This document shows positions 23,931 through 32,255 of a stretch of 64,000 nt of DNA, piece after piece. The stretch spans positions 372,001 through 436,000 of the forward strand of contig CAVOGY010000005.1 in assembly GCA_963695675.1 (NCBI GenBank). Reading direction: 5' to 3'. How positions within the stretch are numbered: position 1 is the stretch's first letter; the number at the start of each line of letters is the position of its first letter. The notes below the pieces were generated by a model, which ran no database searches, was not told the DNA's origin, and was given only the letters and a program-made list of their open reading frames with translations. A program made the position numbers and the translations under genes. This DNA is from DASUPK01 sp963695675 (lineage in GTDB: Bacteria; Actinomycetota; Thermoleophilia; Solirubrobacterales; 70-9).

Positions 23931-24866
23931 ATGCCAGAGAGCGGCGCAGGCACCGCCGCCCGGGAGCGGGAGAGGCAGAGCCAGAACGGAGCAGACCCTG
24001 GGCGTCCGCGCGCCGGGGGCTTCGGGCGTCCATCCCTGCTGCGGCGCTTGTTCGACGAGGTGCAGAGCCGCCTGACCGCCGACCTCGACGATCGCGATCC
24101 CGACTTCATCCGCGAGAACCTCTCGCTCAGCTGGCTGATCGCCAGCATCTGGTTCCGCGGCGAGGTGCGGAACATGGAGCGGATCCCCGAGGACGGGCCG
24201 GTGCTCCTGGTCGGAAACCACTCGGGAGGCAACATCACCCCCGACACGATCGTCTTCACCCTGGCCTTCAACACCTTCTTCGGCGTCGAGCGGCCCTTCT
24301 ACCAGCTCGCACACAACCTCGTGCTCACCTCTCCAGTCGGTCCCTACCTGCGGAAGTTCGGGACCGTCGCGGCCTCGCCCGAGAACGCGCGCAAGGCGCT
24401 CGACAGCGGCGCCGCGGTGCTCGTCTACCCGGGGGGTGACTGGGAGGTGAACAGGCCGACCTGGGAGGCGAATCGGATCGACTTGGCGGGCCGCAAGGGA
24501 TTCATCAGGCTGGCGCTCGACACGGGGGTTCCCATCGTGCCAGTGGTCTCGGCGGGCGGCCAGGAGACCGCGATCTTTCTGACCCACGGCGAGCGGCTGG
24601 CCAAGCTGCTTCGCCTCGACAAGCTCCTCCGGCTGAAGACCCTGCCGGTCAACCTGTCTCTGCCCTGGATCGTGAACATCGGAGACTTCCTCGGCCACCT
24701 TCCGCTGCCGGCCAAGATCACTGTGCAGGTCATGGAGCCGATCGATCTTCGCGACCGCTACGGGCCAGACCCGGACATCGAACGGATCTACGACGAGATG
24801 ACGTCGAGCATGCAGGTTCAGCTCACCGAGCTGGCCGCCGAGCGTCGGCTGCCCGTGGTCGGGTAG
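23931..24866 (+). CDS. Lysophospholipid / acylglycerol acyltransferase (LPLAT, MGAT-like)
   Basis: 311 residues. The acyltransferase domain contains VLLVGNHSGGNITPDTIVFT, in which the usual HX4D is replaced by NHSGGxxTPD, the form seen in MGAT-like members. VERPFYQLAHNLVLTSPVGP, LVYPGGDWEVNRPTWEANRI and FIRLALDTGVPIVPVVSAGG follow. A TAGAAT -10-like box overlaps the preceding stop codon and lies nine bases upstream of the ATG, so a leaderless internal promoter is possible. It probably transfers acyl chains to lipid acceptors at the membrane face. Confidence 0.87.
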   Translation: MPESGAGTAARERERQSQNGADPGRPRAGGFGRPSLLRRLFDEVQSRLTADLDDRDPDFIRENLSLSWLIASIWFRGEVRNMERIPEDGPVLLVGNHSGGNITPDTIVFTLAFNTFFGVERPFYQLAHNLVLTSPVGPYLRKFGTVAASPENARKALDSGAAVLVYPGGDWEVNRPTWEANRIDLAGRKGFIRLALDTGVPIVPVVSAGGQETAIFLTHGERLAKLLRLDKLLRLKTLPVNLSLPWIVNIGDFLGHLPLPAKITVQVMEPIDLRDRYGPDPDIERIYDEMTSSMQVQLTELAAERRLPVVG

Positions 24867-24880
24867 GCCGGGACGACGGC

Positions 24881-25345
24881 GTGAGGATCGAGCAGAAGGT
24901 CACCGTCAACGCTCCGCGGCACCTGGTCTGGGAGTACGTCACCGAGCCGGCGAACTACCCGGTGTTCATGGACGGGCTCACCCGCTGGGAGGTCGCCGGG
25001 GATCGCCACACGGGCCTCGGGGCCCGCTACCGGATGCTGATCAGGGTGGGTGCGGCCGATGTCGGCGGCCTGATCGAGATCGTCGAGTGGCAGCCGGAGG
25101 GAGACATGGCCTGGAGCTCGGTCACCGGCGTCGACCAGCGGGGCCGCTGGCGGCTGCGCGAGCTCGCGCCGGATCGCACCCGCGTCATCTTCCGGTTTGC
25201 GTACGGCGTCGCGGGCGGAGGGATCACCGGCCTGATCGCGGAGCGCGTCGCCGCGCGATCGCTGAACCGCCGCTTCCGGCTCTCGCTGATCAACCTGAAG
25301 CGAGCGGTGGAGTCGCAGGCCGCGGAGCAAGCCGTCAGCAGGTGA
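24881..25345 (+). CDS. SRPBCC-family (START-like) protein
   Basis: 154 residues from a GTG. The helix-grip fold is indicated by IEQKVTVNAPRHLVWEYVTE, PANYPVFMDGLTRWEVAGDR and YGVAGGGITGLIAERVAARS, the last being the C-terminal helix covering the pocket. As third gene of the lipid cassette (14 bases after the acyltransferase) it may bind or deliver hydrophobic ligands. Its end overlaps the convergent Mth938-like gene by 11 bases. Confidence 0.82.
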   Translation: MRIEQKVTVNAPRHLVWEYVTEPANYPVFMDGLTRWEVAGDRHTGLGARYRMLIRVGAADVGGLIEIVEWQPEGDMAWSSVTGVDQRGRWRLRELAPDRTRVIFRFAYGVAGGGITGLIAERVAARSLNRRFRLSLINLKRAVESQAAEQAVSR

Positions 25346-25676
25346 GGTGCAGGGCGGCCGCAGTCCGCTTGGGGTCGAGCTCTCCATAGCGCCGCACCGC
25401 CTCCGCGGTGTGCATCGCCTCGACCTCGACTCCACGGGCGCGGAGCTGCTCCAACACCGCGGGCGGCGGCTCGAGGCGGCCATGGGCGCCGCAGCCCAAG
25501 ATCAGGCGATCGGGGAGCTCGTCGATCACCTCGTCGAGGTCATCGATCGCGAGGGAGTGCCCCTCCCGCCGCCACCACTCGGTCACCACGCGGTCGGGGA
25601 GCACGATCAGATCGCGGGTATGGCGCTCGCCGTCGACGGTTAGAGAGCCGAAGCTGTAGTTGCTGAGCTCGGCCAT
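25335..25676 (-). CDS. Mth938-like domain protein (DUF498)
   Basis: 113 residues from the ATG at 25676. It contains NYSFGSLTVDGERHTRDLIV, LPDRVVTEWWRREGHSLAID and LILGCGAHGRLEPPPAVLEQ with a late GVEVEAMHTAEAVRRY. This is the Mth938/NDUFAF3-like fold. In eukaryotes such proteins help assemble respiratory complex I; the bacterial role is unknown. It follows the coiled-coil gene by seven bases. Confidence 0.85.
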   Translation of the reverse strand: MAELSNYSFGSLTVDGERHTRDLIVLPDRVVTEWWRREGHSLAIDDLDEVIDELPDRLILGCGAHGRLEPPPAVLEQLRARGVEVEAMHTAEAVRRYGELDPKRTAAALHLTC

Positions 25677-25683
25677 GGTCGGC

Positions 25684-26640
25684 TCAGAAGGTTCGCAGCC
25701 GCCGACCGCCCGCATAGCGGGTGCCGGCGGGCTCGCTCGCCGCCGCCTGCTCGGCGATCCGACGTCGGGAGAGATCGTCAAGCTCGTCCGGTGAATCCTC
25801 GGACTCGTCAGATCGGGCGCCGGTCAGCGCCTCGGTCCGTACACGCTCCAGCTTCTCCTGGACCTGCTGCTCGGCTCGGCGCCGGGCGGCCTCCACCCGC
25901 TCGTCGGCCTCGCGCTGGAGCTTGACGGCCTCCTGGCTGAGTGCCGCCTCGGCCTCCGCGCGGGCACGTGCCTCTGCCTCCTTGGCAACGCGGTCCGCGA
26001 GCCTCCGCACCTGCTCCTCGGAGTCGCGGCGGGCCTCGTCGGCCGCTTCCCGTACTCGCCGCTCCATCTCGCGGCGCACTCGGTCCAGTTCGGCCCTCTC
26101 GCCCTTGGCGGCCGCCTCAGCTCGGTCCTCGGCAGCGATCGCCCTCTGCTCGGCCTCGTTCAGGCGCGATCTGAGCTCCTCCACCTGGCGCTCAGCCTGC
26201 GCCGCCAGCCCAGCGGCTCGCTTCGCCTCCTCCTCCAGCCTGTGAAGCTGGGCCCTGACCTTGCCTTCGGAGGCGCCCCGCTGCTCCTCGATCTCGGCGG
26301 CACGGCGCTCGGCCTGCTGCCGCCGGTGCTGAGCCTTCCTGAGCGCCCCGTCGAGCTCGGCCGCACGTCGCTCGGCGACACCCGCCCGCTGGCGGGCCTT
26401 CTGGACCGCCTCGCGTGCCTTCACCGTCAGCCTGGACTCCACCCGCTTGGCGCGCTCGATCGCGTCGTTCGCGGCGGCGCGCATGCTCTCGGCGGCGGCG
26501 TGGGCGGCGATGGCCTCGTCGCGTGCCTTCGCCTCCCGCGCGCGGAGCTCCTCGATCAGCTCCCTCGTCTTGGCGCGAATCCGATCCGTCGCGGCGCGCG
26601 CCGCCTCGGGGATCGGCTCAAGGCTCTCGGTCTCGGACAC
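25684..26640 (-). CDS. Long coiled-coil protein
   Basis: 318 residues, almost all alpha-helical coiled coil rich in Ala, Glu and Arg (RAEAEAALSQEAVKLQREAD and similar heptads) from about residue 20 to 260. The end is RRIAEQAAASEPAGTRYAGG. No signal peptide or membrane segment is seen. The style resembles DivIVA-like or scaffold proteins, but there is no diagnostic N-terminal motif. It lies 22 bases after the acyl-CoA synthetase gene. Function unknown. Confidence 0.65.
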   Translation of the reverse strand: MSETESLEPIPEAARAATDRIRAKTRELIEELRAREAKARDEAIAAHAAAESMRAAANDAIERAKRVESRLTVKAREAVQKARQRAGVAERRAAELDGALRKAQHRRQQAERRAAEIEEQRGASEGKVRAQLHRLEEEAKRAAGLAAQAERQVEELRSRLNEAEQRAIAAEDRAEAAAKGERAELDRVRREMERRVREAADEARRDSEEQVRRLADRVAKEAEARARAEAEAALSQEAVKLQREADERVEAARRRAEQQVQEKLERVRTEALTGARSDESEDSPDELDDLSRRRIAEQAAASEPAGTRYAGGRRLRTF

Positions 26641-26662
26641 CGCTCACCCGCTTCCGGTCGGC

Positions 26663-28327
26663 TCAGTTGGCGTGCTGGCGGTCTGCCAGTTCGCGCTTCA
26701 GGACCTTACCCGTCGCGTTACGCGGAAGTTCGTCGATGAAGACGATCTCCCGCGGGATCTTGTAGCGCGCCAGATTCTCCTTGACGTAGCCCTTCAGGTC
26801 TTCCTCGCTGACATCCTTGCCTTCCCCCTTGACCACGAACGCGAGCAGGCGCTGGCCGAAGTCTTCGTCATCAACCCCGATCGCCGCGGCCTCCTCCACC
26901 GCCTCGTGATCGGTCAGCAGATCCTCGACCTCACGCGGGAAGACGTTCTCCCCGCCGGAGACGATCATCTCGTCGTCGCGCCCGTCGACGAATAGGCGGC
27001 CGTCCTCATCGAAGTGGCCGACGTCGCCGGATGAGAGCAGGTCGCCGAGGTGCTCCTTGTCGCCGCCGCCCGTGTAGCCCTCGAAGGCGAGCTGGTTGCC
27101 GATGAAGATCCGGCCGGTCTCACCCGGCTCGACGTCGTTGCCCTCCTCATTGACGATCCGGACGATGGTGCCCCGCGGCGGCCGCCCCGCTGTACCAGGC
27201 GCTGCGCGCATGTCCTCCGGCGTCGCGATCGTCGCCCAGGCGACCTCCGTCGAGCCGTAGAGGTTGTAGATGTTGTCGCCGAACTCATCCATCCACTGCG
27301 TGGCGAGCTCGCCAGGCAGCGCCGACCCGCTTACCGCCGTCACCTCGAGGGAGGAGAGGTCATAGCGGCGTTTGATCTCGTCGGGGAGGTTGATGATGCG
27401 TTGCATCATCACCGGGACCACCGCCAGGACCCGCGCGCGATGCTCGGCGGTCGCCTTGAGCGTCTCCTCCGGGTCGAACCGCGGTCGCAGGACCATCGTC
27501 GCCGCGGTGGGCAGGCTGAGCATGAAGTGCAGGAATCCCCAGGAATGGAAGAGCGGGGCGGCGATCATCACCGTCTCGTGGCTGCGCCGCGGGATCTTGG
27601 AGAGCAGGGCGGCGATTGCGTTCAGACCCTCCGGCTGGCTGCGCTGGGCTCCCTTCGGCGTTCCTGTCGTTCCCGAGGTCAGGATGATGTAGCGGCCCTG
27701 CTCGTCGGGTGGCTCGAGATCCTCGCCCTGCGTGTTGGAGATCAGCTGCTCGACCGTGGTCTCGTCGGTGCCCTCCTCCTCTTCCCAGGCGACGAAGCGC
27801 TGCAACGAGCCCGAGACTTCCGAGAGCAGGTCGGTGAATTCCTGGTCGTAGATCAGCACGCTGGGACTCTCCCGCTCCATCACGTCGGCAAGCTGCGGCC
27901 CGGCGAACGCCGTGTTCAGATAGAGGGCGACCGCCCCCAGCTTCGAGCACGCCATCGTCGCCTCGATGAAGTAACGGTGGTTGCGGCACATGATTGCCAC
28001 GCCGTCTCGGACGCCCACGCCCTTGTCGCGAAGCGCGCGGGCGAGCGCATTCGACCGCCTGTGGGTCCGCTCCCAGCTGAGAGTGCCGGCCGCGTCCACG
28101 ATCGCGGTGCGGTCCGGATCGGTGATGGCGTTCGCCGCTGAGCCGAGCGCCGGCGAAGCCCCCAGCCCCAAGTAGCGCTCCGCGATCCGGGCCAGCTTGT
28201 CCGGCCGGATCGGGCGGATCAGCCCGGCCTCCGAGAAGACCCGCAGCTCGAAGGCAGCGTCGGCCAGGGCCGTCGGCAGCCGCGAGACGATGCCACCGAT
28301 TCCATCTCTCAGCCGGTCCTGCGCCAT
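26663..28327 (-). CDS. Long-chain-fatty-acid-CoA ligase (ANL superfamily)
   Basis: 554 residues. The ATP-binding signature is YIILTSGTTGTPKGAQRS. Further motifs are NIYNLYGSTEVAWATIA (A5), VDGRDDEMIVSGGENVFPRE (A7/A8 hinge) and LPRNATGKVLKRELADRQ (catalytic Lys). It activates fatty acids to acyl-CoA, feeding beta-oxidation or lipid synthesis; the nearby thiolase, dehydrogenase and acyltransferase genes fit. A double REP-like repeat separates it from ispF upstream. Confidence 0.93.
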   Translation of the reverse strand: MAQDRLRDGIGGIVSRLPTALADAAFELRVFSEAGLIRPIRPDKLARIAERYLGLGASPALGSAANAITDPDRTAIVDAAGTLSWERTHRRSNALARALRDKGVGVRDGVAIMCRNHRYFIEATMACSKLGAVALYLNTAFAGPQLADVMERESPSVLIYDQEFTDLLSEVSGSLQRFVAWEEEEGTDETTVEQLISNTQGEDLEPPDEQGRYIILTSGTTGTPKGAQRSQPEGLNAIAALLSKIPRRSHETVMIAAPLFHSWGFLHFMLSLPTAATMVLRPRFDPEETLKATAEHRARVLAVVPVMMQRIINLPDEIKRRYDLSSLEVTAVSGSALPGELATQWMDEFGDNIYNLYGSTEVAWATIATPEDMRAAPGTAGRPPRGTIVRIVNEEGNDVEPGETGRIFIGNQLAFEGYTGGGDKEHLGDLLSSGDVGHFDEDGRLFVDGRDDEMIVSGGENVFPREVEDLLTDHEAVEEAAAIGVDDEDFGQRLLAFVVKGEGKDVSEEDLKGYVKENLARYKIPREIVFIDELPRNATGKVLKRELADRQHAN

Positions 28328-28341
28328 CCGCGGAAAGCTTA

Positions 28342-28406
28342 GATGCGACGGTGCTCCGAGGCGCAGCCGAGGAGCAGATGCGAGGGCGCGCGACAGCGCG
28401 ACCCGT
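28342..28406 (-). repeat. REP-like hairpin repeats, two tandem copies (4 and 5)
   Basis: The first copy (28342-28376) is GGTGCTCCGAGGCGCAGCCG with GAGGAGCA closing the stem. The second (28377-28406) reads on the minus strand CGGGTCGCGCTGTCGCGCG, then CCCTCGCATC. That second copy differs from one at 49212-49240 by a single base over 29 bases. They lie between ispF and the acyl-CoA ligase gene. Confidence 0.65.
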
Positions 28407-28427
28407 CTGATGAAGATGGCGAAGCCG

Positions 28428-28904
28428 TCAGCGGGGAAACTCGTCTCCGGTGTCCACCAGGGCGACGGCCACGCACGCGATCCCCTCTCCCCGCCCGATC
28501 GCGCCCATTCCCTCGTTGGTCGAAGCCTTGATGCTGACGGGTGCGGAGAGCACGCCGGTCAGCCGTGAGGCCATTTCCAGCTTGTACGGCGCAAGGCTCG
28601 GCTTTTCGCAGATCACGGTGGCGTCAAGATTGGCGACCGCGCCCGGCAGCCGCCCAACCACCACCCGCAGCATGTCGATCGAGTCGGCGTCCCGCCACTG
28701 TTCCTCGTCATCGGGAAAGAGCTCGCCCAGGTCGCCGAGTCCGCAGGCCCCGAGCAGCGCGTCGATCACCGCGTGGGTGAGCACGTCGGCATCGGAGTGG
28801 CCGGTGAGGCCGCGCTCGTGCTCGATCTCGACCCCGCCGATCACCATCCGCTCCCCCTCGACCAGGCGGTGGCTGTCATACCCGATCCCAACCCGCAACG
28901 CCAT
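28428..28904 (-). CDS. ispF: 2-C-methyl-D-erythritol 2,4-cyclodiphosphate synthase
   Basis: 158 residues, typical length. The zinc ligands are Asp10 and His12 in GIGYDSHRLVEG and His44 in SDADVLTHAVIDALLG. The ligand-binding region is LVEGERMVIGGVEI, and KPSLAPYKLEMASRLTGVL and KASTNEGMGAIGRGEGIA follow. It makes the cyclodiphosphate in the MEP isoprenoid pathway. ispD lies 5.3 kb away on the same strand; the mrp operon and a PHP phosphatase separate them. The start overlaps the PHP gene stop (TGATG). Confidence 0.95.
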   Translation of the reverse strand: MALRVGIGYDSHRLVEGERMVIGGVEIEHERGLTGHSDADVLTHAVIDALLGACGLGDLGELFPDDEEQWRDADSIDMLRVVVGRLPGAVANLDATVICEKPSLAPYKLEMASRLTGVLSAPVSIKASTNEGMGAIGRGEGIACVAVALVDTGDEFPR

Positions 28905-29779
28905 CAGCTGCCGGATCCTCCCCGCTCACCGAGCTCGGCCGGGTCGACCCCGGTTCGGCCGATCGGCTCCGCGCGACGCTTCCTGCCCTCGAAAACGCAG
29001 ATCCGCTCGACTCCCAATCCCTCGAGTAAATCCATCGCCTGGTCATAGCCGTAGCCGACCTGCTCCGGCGTATGGGCGTCGGAGGAGAGGGCGAACTCAG
29101 CTCCGGCGTCGACGCACATCTCTGCAAAGGCCCGAGAGGGGTAGATCTCCTGGATGGGCTTGCGAAGGCCGGCGGTCGATATCTCGACGGCGATGCCCGA
29201 CTCGGCGATCGCATCCACGGCCGGCTCGTAGTAGAAGCGCGGGTCGCGCTCCGGCACGGGGCGGCCCCGACCCCAGACCTTGACAAGGTCCGGGTGAGCG
29301 AGGATGTCGAAGAGGCCCGCCCGGGCCGCCTCCGCCAGGGTCTCGAAGTAGCGGGACCAGACGCGATCGGGGTCGTCCTCCCCCTCCCAGACGTCATATC
29401 CCTCGTGGTCGACGGCCCGGTTGCCCAGGAAGTGGACCGAGCCGACCACGTAGTCGAATTGCCGGGCCTCGAGCAGGTTCGACGTCCGGTCCTCCGCGCC
29501 CGGGATGAAGTCCGCCTCGATCCCGAGGCGGAGGGGCGTGGTCCGGACGAAGTCGGCGTAGGCATCGACGTCGTCGGTCGCCTGCTCGAGCCAGAACGGG
29601 TGGTCCCATACGTCGAGGGCCTGGGCGAAGCGGTAGACGTGCTCGGAGACGCCCAGCTCTGCGATGCCGTGCTCCTCGGCCGCAGCCAGGTAGCGGTCGA
29701 CGTTCTCCTCCGTGAAGTGCTCGGCCGCGGTCGCCCCGAGGTCGTCCTGGCGCAGATGCAGGTGGTAGTCGGTGAGCAT
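28904..29779 (-). CDS. PHP-domain phosphoesterase, histidinol-phosphatase-like
   Basis: 291 residues. The PHP metal site begins with HLH (DYHLHLRQDDLG, residues 6 and 8), then ELGVSEHVYRFAQALD, GIEADFIPG, YVVGSVHFLG, DILAHPDLVKVWG and ALSSDAHTPEQVGYGY. These correspond to the four PHP motifs of HisK-type histidinol-phosphate phosphatases, so a histidine-biosynthesis role is plausible. A different phosphate ester cannot be excluded since no his genes are nearby. It is translationally coupled to ispF. Confidence 0.85.
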   Translation of the reverse strand: MLTDYHLHLRQDDLGATAAEHFTEENVDRYLAAAEEHGIAELGVSEHVYRFAQALDVWDHPFWLEQATDDVDAYADFVRTTPLRLGIEADFIPGAEDRTSNLLEARQFDYVVGSVHFLGNRAVDHEGYDVWEGEDDPDRVWSRYFETLAEAARAGLFDILAHPDLVKVWGRGRPVPERDPRFYYEPAVDAIAESGIAVEISTAGLRKPIQEIYPSRAFAEMCVDAGAEFALSSDAHTPEQVGYGYDQAMDLLEGLGVERICVFEGRKRRAEPIGRTGVDPAELGERGGSGS

Positions 29780-29847
29780 CGGGCATCAAGCTACCCAGCC
29801 GGCGGCATCCGCGCCTGAGCGTCTGGCCCGGCCAGTAGAACGGGCGC

Positions 29848-30303
29848 ATGGTCCGGGCCTGGCTCGTCTGGTTTGTCGCACTCAACCTGGCCTGGTTCGT
29901 CCTGATCGACAAACTGGTCCTCGCCGAGCAGGTGCTGGGGCTGTGTGCATCTGCCCTGGCCGCGACCGCGGCGGTGGCGCTCGCCCGTCAACGGCTCTTC
30001 AGGTTCCGGCCCCGCGGGGAGTGGATCCTTCCGGCCTGGAGGCTCCCCTGGCAGACCCTCGTGGAGACGGGTTGGGTGCTCGGCGCCCTGGCGCGCCAGC
30101 TGGCGGGAGGCCCGGCCAGGAGAGGCAGCTTCCGCCGCATCCCGGTCAGCCTGCCGGCCGACGAGAGCGAGGCGGCCACCAAGCGGGCACTGCTCACCGC
30201 CGGACGCTCGTTTCCCCCGAACGCCTTCGTGCTCGAGATCGACGTCGATCGCGAGCTGATGATCGTGCACGAGCTGATCAACCCGGAGCGGCGCGAGCGG
30301 TGA
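29848..30303 (+). CDS. mrpE: Mrp antiporter subunit MrpE/MnhE (MbhA-like)
   Basis: 151 residues. The N-terminus has two membrane helices (WLVWFVALNLAWFVLI and VLGLCASALAATAAVALA), then a cytoplasmic beta domain with FRRIPVSLPADESEAATKRA, SFPPNAFVLEIDVDRELMIV and HELINPE. This matches MnhE. It is the first gene of a seven-gene plus-strand operon encoding an Mrp-type cation/proton antiporter of the membrane. The stop overlaps the next start (GTGA). Confidence 0.92.
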   Translation: MVRAWLVWFVALNLAWFVLIDKLVLAEQVLGLCASALAATAAVALARQRLFRFRPRGEWILPAWRLPWQTLVETGWVLGALARQLAGGPARRGSFRRIPVSLPADESEAATKRALLTAGRSFPPNAFVLEIDVDRELMIVHELINPERRER

Positions 30304-30554
30304 CCTCCTACTACCTGATTGCGGCGGCCGTCCTGCTCGCGCAGATCGGTCCCCTGATCGTCTTCTCCGTCCGGGCATCGCCCCAGGACGGACTGGTTGC
30401 GCTCAATGTCGGCGGGGACATCGCCACGCTGGTGCTGCTCCTGCTCGCGGCGGGTACCGGACGCGAACCGTTCTTCGACCTGGCGATCGTCTCGGCGGTG
30501 CTCACCTTCGCAGGCAGCCTGGCATACGCCCGCTTCCTGGAGCGCTGGCTGTGA
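30300..30554 (+). CDS. mrpF: Mrp antiporter subunit MrpF/MnhF
   Basis: 84 residues from a GTG that overlaps the mrpE stop. Three hydrophobic helices: YYLIAAAVLLAQIGPLIVFS, NVGGDIATLVLLLLAAG and FFDLAIVSAVLTFAGSLAYA. The FFDLAIVSAVLTF motif is characteristic of MrpF. The 3' end overlaps mrpG by four bases. Confidence 0.9.
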   Translation: MTSYYLIAAAVLLAQIGPLIVFSVRASPQDGLVALNVGGDIATLVLLLLAAGTGREPFFDLAIVSAVLTFAGSLAYARFLERWL

Positions 30555-30850
30555 GCGGCACCGAGATAGTGGTTGCCGCCCTGCTCGCCTTCGGCGTCGC
30601 GATGCAGCTGACGTCAGTGGTGGGAATCCTGGTGGGGAGCACCGTCTACGCGCGCCTTCACTTCACCGGCCCGGCCTCGACATTCACCCCGCTGGCCTTG
30701 GCGGTCGCGGTGACGATCCACTACGGCCTCTTCTCGCAGGGCGGCGTGAAGTCGGCGATCGTCGCGGTTCTGGTCATCACGCTCGGTCCCGCGCTGGTCC
30801 ACGCCACTGCGCGGGCCGCCCGCATCCGCGAGAGGGGACGTCTCGAGTGA
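30551..30850 (+). CDS. mrpG: Mrp antiporter subunit MrpG/MnhG
   Basis: 99 residues. Three helices, with VVGILVGSTVYARLHFTGPA near the middle; the YARLHFTGPASTFTPLAL form corresponds to the YxRLHxxxxxxTxG signature of MrpG. The end is basic. The 3' end overlaps the next gene (GTGA). Confidence 0.9.
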   Translation: MSGTEIVVAALLAFGVAMQLTSVVGILVGSTVYARLHFTGPASTFTPLALAVAVTIHYGLFSQGGVKSAIVAVLVITLGPALVHATARAARIRERGRLE

Positions 30851-31089
30851 GCGACGCACTCGAGGCCGTACAGATCGTCGCGCTGGCCCTCGTCGCGCTC
30901 GGCGCGTGGGCGGTTGTGGCCGCCCGCGATCCGACCCGCCAGGCGGTGGTGGCCAGCCTCTACGGCCTCACGCTCGGCGCCCTCTTCTTCAGCTTCCAGG
31001 CACCGGATGTGGCGCTCTCCAACATCGTGATCGGCGCGGTCGCGCTGCCGACGATCATCCTGCTGGCGATCGCCAAGACCCGCCGGTGA
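30847..31089 (+). CDS. DUF4040 subunit (MbhD-like; equivalent to the C-terminal part of MrpA)
   Basis: 80 residues from a GTG. Three helices: VQIVALALVALGAWAVVAA, AVVASLYGLTLGALFFSFQA and VALSNIVIGAVALPTIILLA. The LGLxxALxFxxxxAPDVALxE-type signature (here SFQAPDVALSNIVIG) marks the MbhD/DUF4040 segment. In full-length MrpA this is fused to the large ND5-like antiporter domain; here it is a separate gene. Confidence 0.85.
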   Translation: MSDALEAVQIVALALVALGAWAVVAARDPTRQAVVASLYGLTLGALFFSFQAPDVALSNIVIGAVALPTIILLAIAKTRR

Positions 31090-31883
31090 GTCAGCCACAG
31101 CCCCGCCGCCGCCGGGGCGAGATCTCCTTCGAAACTCGACGCAGGATCTTCCTCCTGGGCGGGGGCGGCCTGGCTGCCCTGCTGATCTGGGGCCTCACCG
31201 GGCTGCCGGACTTCGGCACCTTCTCTCCGCTCTACGGGCAGCTCGTCGATCACCTGGCTGTGCCGCAGCGCAGCACCACGGACGTCGTCACGGCCGTGAA
31301 CTTCGACTACCGCGGCTTTGACACGCTCGGCGAGGAGTTCATCCTCTTTGCGGCGGTCCTCGGTCTGACCTTGCTGCTCAGGGAGACGCGGGATGAGCGG
31401 ATGGGCGCAATCGACGACGACGCGCCCGAGCGCAGGCCGCCCCCGCCCAGCGCGGCGCTGAGGCTGCTGACCGTCCTGCTGGTCCCGTTCACGGTCCTGC
31501 TGGCGGTCTACATCACCGCACACGGACACCTGACCCCGGGCGGCGGGTTCCAGGGCGGTGTCGTCGCGGCCAGTGGCCTGCTCCTGATCTACATCGGGGG
31601 CGAATACGTCGCCCTGCGCCGAGTACGCCCGCTGAGCCTGGTCGAGGTCTCCGAGGCGGGCGGGGCCGCTGCCTTCGTGCTGATCGGAGTGGGCGGGATC
31701 ATCTTTGCCGCCGCCTTCCTGGAGAACTTCCTGCCGGTCCGGACGCCCGGCTCGCTGGTCTCCGCCGGGACTATCCCCCTGCTCAGCTTCGCGGTCGGCT
31801 TCGAGGTCGCGGGAGGCTTCGTCCTGCTGCTCTCGGAGTTCCTCGACCAGCTGCTGATCCTGCGCCGGAGGTCCGGCAAGTGA
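31086..31883 (+). CDS. mrpB: MbhE-MnhB fusion subunit of Mrp antiporter
   Basis: 265 residues from a GTG. The first part (about 20-95) has a membrane helix and FDYRGFDTLGEEFILFAAVL, the MbhE/MrpA-tail signature. The second (about 125-265) is MnhB: VLLAVYITAHGHLTPGGGFQ, GGVVAASGLLLIYIGGEYVA and AGTIPLLSFAVGFEVAGGFV. The GHxxPGGGFQGG motif is diagnostic of MrpB. Two Mbh subunits are therefore joined in one protein. The gene overlaps both neighbours by four bases. Confidence 0.88.
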   Translation: MSQPQPRRRRGEISFETRRRIFLLGGGGLAALLIWGLTGLPDFGTFSPLYGQLVDHLAVPQRSTTDVVTAVNFDYRGFDTLGEEFILFAAVLGLTLLLRETRDERMGAIDDDAPERRPPPPSAALRLLTVLLVPFTVLLAVYITAHGHLTPGGGFQGGVVAASGLLLIYIGGEYVALRRVRPLSLVEVSEAGGAAAFVLIGVGGIIFAAAFLENFLPVRTPGSLVSAGTIPLLSFAVGFEVAGGFVLLLSEFLDQLLILRRRSGK

Positions 31884-32224
31884 GCATCGCTCCCTACCTG
31901 GTCGCCGTCTGGGTCTTCCTGATCGGCCTCTACGGCGTCGTCACCAGCCGGCACCTGATCCACCTCGTGATCTGCCTCAGCGTCGCCCAATCCTCCACCT
32001 ATCTGCTGCTGCTCGGGATCGGCTTTCGCAGGGACTTCGTCGCCCCGGTCTTCGCCGACGTCCCGGTGGGCACCCCGGCGGTGGACCCGGTCGTCCAAGC
32101 GTTGACGCTGACGGACGTCGTCGTCGGCGCGACGGTCACCGCCCTTCTGCTCGCCATAGCCGTGCAGGTCTTCAAGCGCTTCGGCACGCTCGACCCCGAC
32201 GAGCTCGACCCCCTCAGGGACTGA
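31880..32224 (+). CDS. mrpC: Mrp antiporter subunit MrpC/MnhC (NuoK-like)
   Basis: 114 residues from a GTG. Three helices: YLVAVWVFLIGLYGVVTSRH, LIHLVICLSVAQSSTYLLLL and VVVGATVTALLLAIAVQVFK. NuoK/MrpC members have this length and the DxVxGATVTALLLAIAVQ end. It precedes mrpD by 31 bases. Confidence 0.9.
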   Translation: MSIAPYLVAVWVFLIGLYGVVTSRHLIHLVICLSVAQSSTYLLLLGIGFRRDFVAPVFADVPVGTPAVDPVVQALTLTDVVVGATVTALLLAIAVQVFKRFGTLDPDELDPLRD

Positions 32225-32255
32225 TGTCGCGGATGCGGATCAGGAGGCAGCACTG

